Shown here piece after piece: positions 14,258 through 17,856 of a DNA stretch of 17,856 nucleotides; positions within the stretch are counted from its first letter, which is position 1, and every line of letters starts with the position of its first letter. A program made the translations under genes and the position numbers. This DNA comes from JBHHXG01 sp046756985 (GTDB lineage Bacteria; Pseudomonadota; Zetaproteobacteria; Mariprofundales; Mariprofundaceae): assembly GCA_046756985.1 (NCBI GenBank), contig JBHHXG010000036.1, forward strand, positions 1 through 17,856. The letters are read 5' to 3'. The notes under the pieces are model-generated. The model was given only the letters and a program-made list of their open reading frames with translations, was not told where the DNA came from and did not search any database.

Positions 14258-16447
14258 ATGACTTCCAAGAAAGCGCTTTCCGATGAGGCCTATGCAATTC
14301 TTGAGGCACGCAGCCATGATCCTTTCGCCTATCTGGGGAGGCATAGGCGCCCAAAGAGCGGCATTGTTATCCGGGCTTTCAAGCCGCGGGCGGAGAAAAT
14401 GTGGCTGTTACAGCAAGGCAAACGGGCTCGTTCGATCCCGCGTATGGAAGGAACCGACCTGTTTGAACTGCAGTTGCCCAAGGGTACTTTTGAAGAGGGC
14501 TATCGTTTTCGCATCGAGGACAAGCAGGGACACAGTTGGGAGGAGGAGGATACCTACCGTTTTGCGCCGATGCTGGGCGATCTGGATCTGCATCTGATTG
14601 CTGAAGGCAACCATTTCGAGAAATACAAGATTCTGGGGGCGCATGTACGGGAACATGAAGAAGTCAATGGCGTAGGCTTTGCCGTCTGGGCGCCTTCGGC
14701 ATCGCGCGTCAGCATTGTCGGCAACTTCAATCACTGGGATGACCGTGAGCACATGATGCGCGTCCGCGGTTCTTCCGGCATATGGGAACTGTTTGTGCCA
14801 GGCCTTTGTGAGGGCGAGGTCTACAAATTCAAGATCCGCACGCAACTGGGTAATGTGCTGGAAAAAACCGATCCGTATGGTCAGCAAATGGAAGTGCGGC
14901 CGGCAACCGCCAGTGTTGTACATAATCCGCGGGTTTATAACTGGCATGACGAAGCCTGGATGAAACAGCGGCCTGAGCGTCAGGCGCTGGATAAGCCGAT
15001 GAGTGTCTATGAAGTGCATTTGGGTTCATGGCGGCGTGCGGATGGAGGCTATCTCGGATACCGGGATCTTGCCCATCAGCTTGTTGAGTATTGTCAATGG
15101 ATGGGTTACACGCATATCGAACTGTTGCCAGTGACCGAACACCCGTTTGACGGCTCATGGGGCTACCAGACGGTGGGTTATTTTGCTCCGACCAGCCGCT
15201 TCGGCAGCCCTGATGATTTCCGTTATTTTGTCGACTACTGTCATCAGAATGAAATTGGCGTATTCCTTGACTGGGTACCGGCACATTTTCCGAAAGACGA
15301 CCACGGCTTGGCTCGCTTTGATGGCACGCCGCTGTATGAGCACGAGGATCCGAAGCTCGGCGAACACAAGGACTGGGGCACATATATTTTCAATTTCGGC
15401 CGCAATGAAGTGCGCAATTTTCTGATTGCTTCGGCGTTGTTTTGGCTGGATCAATACCATATCGACGGCCTGCGCGTTGATGCTGTAGCTTCAATGCTGT
15501 ATCTGGATTATTCCCGCGAGGAAGGCGAGTGGATGCCGAACAAATTCGGCGGTCGTGAGAATCTGGAAGCCGTCGAGTTTCTGAAACAGTTCAACCATCT
15601 GGTGCATGAGCGCCACCCTGGAGTGGTAACGATGGCTGAGGAATCCACCTCATGGCCGATGGTATCCCGACCGACCTATCTCGGAGGTCTGGGCTTTACG
15701 ATGAAATGGAATATGGGCTGGATGAATGACACGTTGTCCTATTTTGAGCATGAACCGATTCACCGTTCCTATCACCATCATGCGTTGACCTTTTCCATGG
15801 TTTATGCCTTTACCGAGAATTTTATCCTGCCGTTCTCACATGATGAAGTCGTGCACGGCAAGGGATCGATGCCGGAGAAAATGCCGGGCGATGACTGGCA
15901 GAAGTTTGCCAATCTGCGTGCATTGTATGCCTATATGTACACTCATCCGGGCAAAAAATTGCAATTCATGGGGCTGGAATTCGGGCAGTGGCCGGAATGG
16001 GATCACGATACGTCGCTTTCCTGGGACCAGGCGAATTTTATGCCGCACCGCGGTCTGCAACTGATGATGCGGGATATGAATCATCTGTATCGGGATACCC
16101 CGGCCTTGCACGAGGTTGATTTTGAAGGGCATGGTTTTCAGTGGATTGACTGCAATGATGCCGATCAATCATCACTGAGTTTTATTCGTCGCGACAAACA
16201 TGGTGGCCCGGTTGTGGTTGCCGTGAATCTGACCCCGGTGCCCCGCTATAATTACCGCTTGGGCGTTCCGAAACCGGGATTCTACCGCGAAATCATGAAT
16301 ACCGACTCAGAAGCCTATGGAGGCTCAAACATTGGTAATACCGGGGGCGTGCATGCCGAGGATGTGACATGGATGGACCAACCGCATTCAATCTGTTTGG
16401 CTCTGCCACCACTATCCTGTGTTATTCTCAAGCCTGAGGGCACTTAA
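14258..16447 (+). CDS. glgB: 1,4-alpha-glucan branching enzyme (GH13)
   Basis: GlgB cuts alpha-1,4 glucan chains and reattaches them by alpha-1,6 bonds, creating the branches of glycogen. The 729 residues match the full-length E. coli type (728) with both N-terminal domains: an N1 module (DPFAYLG at 21-27) and the CBM48 domain (WAPSASRVSIVGNFNHWD from 144). The GH13 barrel shows DGSWGYQTVGYFAPTSRFG from 298, FLDWVPAHFPKD at 336-347, GLRVDAV with nucleophile Asp408, MAEEST with acid/base Glu461, and FSHDEVVHGKGSM with Asp529. The C-terminal beta-sandwich is complete. ATG 14258 has AAGAGGA upstream. It is the downstream gene of the pgm-glgB unit; no terminator is obvious in the 62 bases after it. 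Confidence 0.97.
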   Translation: MTSKKALSDEAYAILEARSHDPFAYLGRHRRPKSGIVIRAFKPRAEKMWLLQQGKRARSIPRMEGTDLFELQLPKGTFEEGYRFRIEDKQGHSWEEEDTYRFAPMLGDLDLHLIAEGNHFEKYKILGAHVREHEEVNGVGFAVWAPSASRVSIVGNFNHWDDREHMMRVRGSSGIWELFVPGLCEGEVYKFKIRTQLGNVLEKTDPYGQQMEVRPATASVVHNPRVYNWHDEAWMKQRPERQALDKPMSVYEVHLGSWRRADGGYLGYRDLAHQLVEYCQWMGYTHIELLPVTEHPFDGSWGYQTVGYFAPTSRFGSPDDFRYFVDYCHQNEIGVFLDWVPAHFPKDDHGLARFDGTPLYEHEDPKLGEHKDWGTYIFNFGRNEVRNFLIASALFWLDQYHIDGLRVDAVASMLYLDYSREEGEWMPNKFGGRENLEAVEFLKQFNHLVHERHPGVVTMAEESTSWPMVSRPTYLGGLGFTMKWNMGWMNDTLSYFEHEPIHRSYHHHALTFSMVYAFTENFILPFSHDEVVHGKGSMPEKMPGDDWQKFANLRALYAYMYTHPGKKLQFMGLEFGQWPEWDHDTSLSWDQANFMPHRGLQLMMRDMNHLYRDTPALHEVDFEGHGFQWIDCNDADQSSLSFIRRDKHGGPVVVAVNLTPVPRYNYRLGVPKPGFYREIMNTDSEAYGGSNIGNTGGVHAEDVTWMDQPHSICLALPPLSCVILKPEGT

Positions 16448-16509
16448 GGGCTATAGCTGTCTATTTACAACGCTGACATGCGACCCATTTCGACGAATGA
16501 GAGGCTAGC

Positions 16510-16851
16510 ATGGCAGGCAAGTTGATGGCGGGCATCATGCTGGCGCTGACCGGCATCGGAGGTATACCTGTAGCCGATGCGACATCAGGCTTTGCACGGC
16601 AAACGCAGGCCGCATGCAAGTTGTGCCATGCCGAGCGATACACGCTGAATGCCTATGGGCGCAAATTCCGCATGCATGGCTTTCGCGAAACGGCGAAGAT
16701 GCTTGAGTTCAGGTCAAGCTTGGAAAAGAAAAGCAAAATGCAAGATGCAACCGGGTCGGAAACAGACTCACCGCAGCCGGCTTGGGGAATCAGTGGTAGA
16801 GTTCCGTCTGCGGATGGAAAGCAAACCAGGCAAACCAGTACAGGCGAATGA
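16510..16851 (+). CDS. Small exported monoheme c-type cytochrome, Cyc2-like N-terminal domain without porin (probably truncated)
   Basis: A 113-residue protein with a signal peptide (hydrophobic 5-20, probable cleavage near ADA at 22-24), so it is exported. One heme c site, CKLCH, lies at 36-40. The surrounding FARQTQAAC and LNAYGRKFRMHGF at 46-58 fit the heme-domain pattern of Cyc2 and related cytochrome-porin fusions (FAR-x-T, CxxCH, L-x-x-x-G-x-x-F, G-Y/F). In Cyc2 an outer-membrane beta-barrel of several hundred residues follows; here the frame stops after about 55 more, mostly polar, residues. The last 20 or so residues are read antisense to the conserved 3' end of the DUF3179 gene, so they are unlikely to be ancestral. 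GAGAGG upstream supports ATG 16510. It could be a working small periplasmic cytochrome or a gene remnant. Confidence 0.7.
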   Translation: MAGKLMAGIMLALTGIGGIPVADATSGFARQTQAACKLCHAERYTLNAYGRKFRMHGFRETAKMLEFRSSLEKKSKMQDATGSETDSPQPAWGISGRVPSADGKQTRQTSTGE

Positions 16852-17680
16852 CCGGTAGCGTTTCGCCACTGTCTGCATTGATAATGTCAACGCTTTCACC
16901 ATTCTCGTTATAACGAATCAGTAGGGACATGCCCTGCCACGTTTCACGTATTTGACCCACCTTTCTGACCGCTTTCATATCCCATGCCCTGTATTTTCCT
17001 TTCAGCCCCAGACCAGTGACCCATGCCTTGGGATGTAAACGGTCATCTTTGTGTTGTACCGGGAAATAAACTGAGGCTGTGCGGTCATAGCCTGTATACG
17101 GATCCCTGTCGTAATCCCGGTGATAACCGGTATGGCGCGACAGGACCATTGTATTCGGGTGTGCCTTCAACCATTGTTGCCAGCTTGTATGGGTCAGTGG
17201 CAACATGGACAGATGCTCACCGACTCTGGGACCGGCTACAGCCTGCGCCATCAGCTGTGACCACAGGCTTTCGGTCTTTTTGTCATACAGCAGCACATCG
17301 GATTGGTAGAGCAGGCCGGAGACGCCAAACCGGTCATCGCTATCAAAGGCCATGCCACTGCCACACAGCGGACAATAGGTGATGACAAAAGCATTCCCTC
17401 CAATTCTATCATTGACGATCTCATGCCAGTTCATAATGCGGATCGGATAGGCACGGGCCTTTCCATCGATGACAATGCCCAGTATGCGATCCTCCGGCTT
17501 CAGCCATGATCCAGCCACTTCTGCAGATACCGTCTTCGGATAAGTCAATGCAGGAATACCATCTTTGGGCGGTCCACCCGATATGATCTGCTCAGGTGGC
17601 ACAATGCTTGGCGTGGTGGTAAAGCTGGCAAACATCAGCACAGCCGCCAGCATGATGGGAAAACGAAAAATGAAAGCCAT
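16790..17680 (-). CDS. DUF3179 domain-containing exported protein
   Basis: A 296-residue protein with an N-terminal hydrophobic segment (MAFIFRFPIMLAAVLMFASF), indicating a signal peptide or membrane anchor and a periplasmic body. The rest fits the DUF3179 family, whose biochemical role is not established. Landmarks are LGIVIDGKARAYPI at 67-80, MNWHEIVND at 83-91, ITYCPLCGSGMAFD at 100-113 with a CxxC pair, SLWSQ at 138-142, TGYHRDYDRDPY at 184-195, and the typical C-terminal YWFAWFAFHPQTELY at 281-295, so it is full length. The CxxC suggests metal binding or redox chemistry, an inference. A weak AGG precedes ATG 17680. Its 3' end overlaps the convergent heme-protein gene by 62 bases. Confidence 0.88.
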   Translation of the reverse strand: MAFIFRFPIMLAAVLMFASFTTTPSIVPPEQIISGGPPKDGIPALTYPKTVSAEVAGSWLKPEDRILGIVIDGKARAYPIRIMNWHEIVNDRIGGNAFVITYCPLCGSGMAFDSDDRFGVSGLLYQSDVLLYDKKTESLWSQLMAQAVAGPRVGEHLSMLPLTHTSWQQWLKAHPNTMVLSRHTGYHRDYDRDPYTGYDRTASVYFPVQHKDDRLHPKAWVTGLGLKGKYRAWDMKAVRKVGQIRETWQGMSLLIRYNENGESVDIINADSGETLPVIRLYWFAWFAFHPQTELYH

Positions 17681-17734
17681 GCCGTACCTGCCTTGTTCAG
17701 AACTGTTACTTCGTCGAAATCAGCCGGCCAGCTG

Positions 17735-17749
17735 TTACACTTGTTGTAA
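17735..17749. repeat. Operator-like inverted repeat upstream of the DUF3179 gene
   Basis: TTACA at 17735-17739 and TGTAA at 17745-17749 form a five-base palindrome with a five-base spacer, 55 bases before the DUF3179 start. It has the size of a dimeric repressor site, but no regulator can be named and the arms are short. Confidence 0.25.
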
Positions 17750-17837
17750 GTCGGTATGTTTCCGGTAGACGAATCAAGGTTTTCACGGAGATAAAATAGT
17801 CTGATGTTATGGCTCGAAAATCAAACGGGAGGATGCG

Positions 17838-17846
17838 TGCTATAAT
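17838..17846 (+). promoter_or_regulatory. Extended -10 promoter pointing out of the right edge
   Basis: TGC followed by a perfect TATAAT (17841-17846) is an ideal extended -10 element. No good -35 hexamer lies 16-18 bases upstream, as is allowed for extended -10 promoters. Transcription would begin near 17853 and run right, out of the window, so the gene it serves is not seen. The rest of the 176-base gap shows nothing else recognisable. Confidence 0.5.
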
Positions 17847-17856
17847 AAGCCCATGT

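Noticed and set aside
14408..15383. Minus-strand open frames of about 200 codons
   Set aside because: Shadows of glgB.
16450..16457. Eight-base palindrome GCTATAGC after glgB
   Set aside because: Too short for a terminator and without a loop or T-run; expected by chance.
17706..17856. Minus-strand frame open for 49 codons from the right edge to a stop at 17706
   Set aside because: It could be the tail of a gene upstream of DUF3179, but a frame of this length is expected by chance fairly often. No start or motif is seen and a strong promoter element lies on the other strand.
17809..17856. Plus-strand ATG with 16 codons open to the right edge
   Set aside because: No suitably spaced ribosome binding site, and it spans the extended -10 element; too short to call.
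1..17856. CRISPR arrays, insertion sequences, tRNA or rRNA genes
   Set aside because: No regularly spaced repeats, transposase-like frames, terminal inverted repeats or recognisable RNA genes were seen in the gaps.

Overview
The window is a gene-dense stretch of a Gram-negative bacterial chromosome of moderate GC, with no phage, insertion sequence, CRISPR, rRNA or tRNA visible. The organism cannot be named from the sequence. One clue is a small monoheme protein at 16510-16851, whose N-terminus follows the heme-domain pattern of Cyc2, the iron-oxidising cytochrome-porin. With a proteobacterial gene set, this makes an iron-oxidising Zetaproteobacterium or relative a reasonable guess, and only a guess.

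Layout. At the left (110-2113) are a small helical protein of unknown function, the RNA ligase RtcB on the + strand, and a convergent Mth938/DUF498-family protein. From 2204 to 6651 is a tight + strand operon: two peptide-transporter ATPases (OppD/DppD and OppF/DppF type), a DinG/YoaA-type iron-sulfur helicase, and Aat, the leucyl/phenylalanyl-tRNA-protein transferase. The genes overlap by 1, 4 and 8 bases. Methionine aminopeptidase (map) faces aat tail to tail, and a SixA-type phosphatase diverges from map.

The centre and right (7968-16447) form a glycogen/alpha-glucan cluster around a divergent intergenic region at 12434-12575. Leftward runs glgC, a GH57 alpha-glucan hydrolase and malQ; rightward run phosphoglucomutase and glgB. 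Together they interconvert glucose-6-P and glucose-1-P (Pgm), make ADP-glucose (GlgC), branch the polymer (GlgB), and trim or rearrange it (GH57, MalQ). Glycogen synthase and phosphorylase are not in the window.

The right end holds the Cyc2-like heme protein, apparently cut off by a convergent DUF3179 gene whose conserved 3' end it overlaps by 62 bases, and an extended -10 promoter pointing out of the window. No gene-free stretch exceeds 300 bases; the longest is 17681-17856 (176 bases). I see no clearly new defence or mobile system. The most unusual items are the truncated Cyc2-like domain, the operon of three probable Fe-S proteins ending in aat, and the peptide-importer ATPases without permeases.
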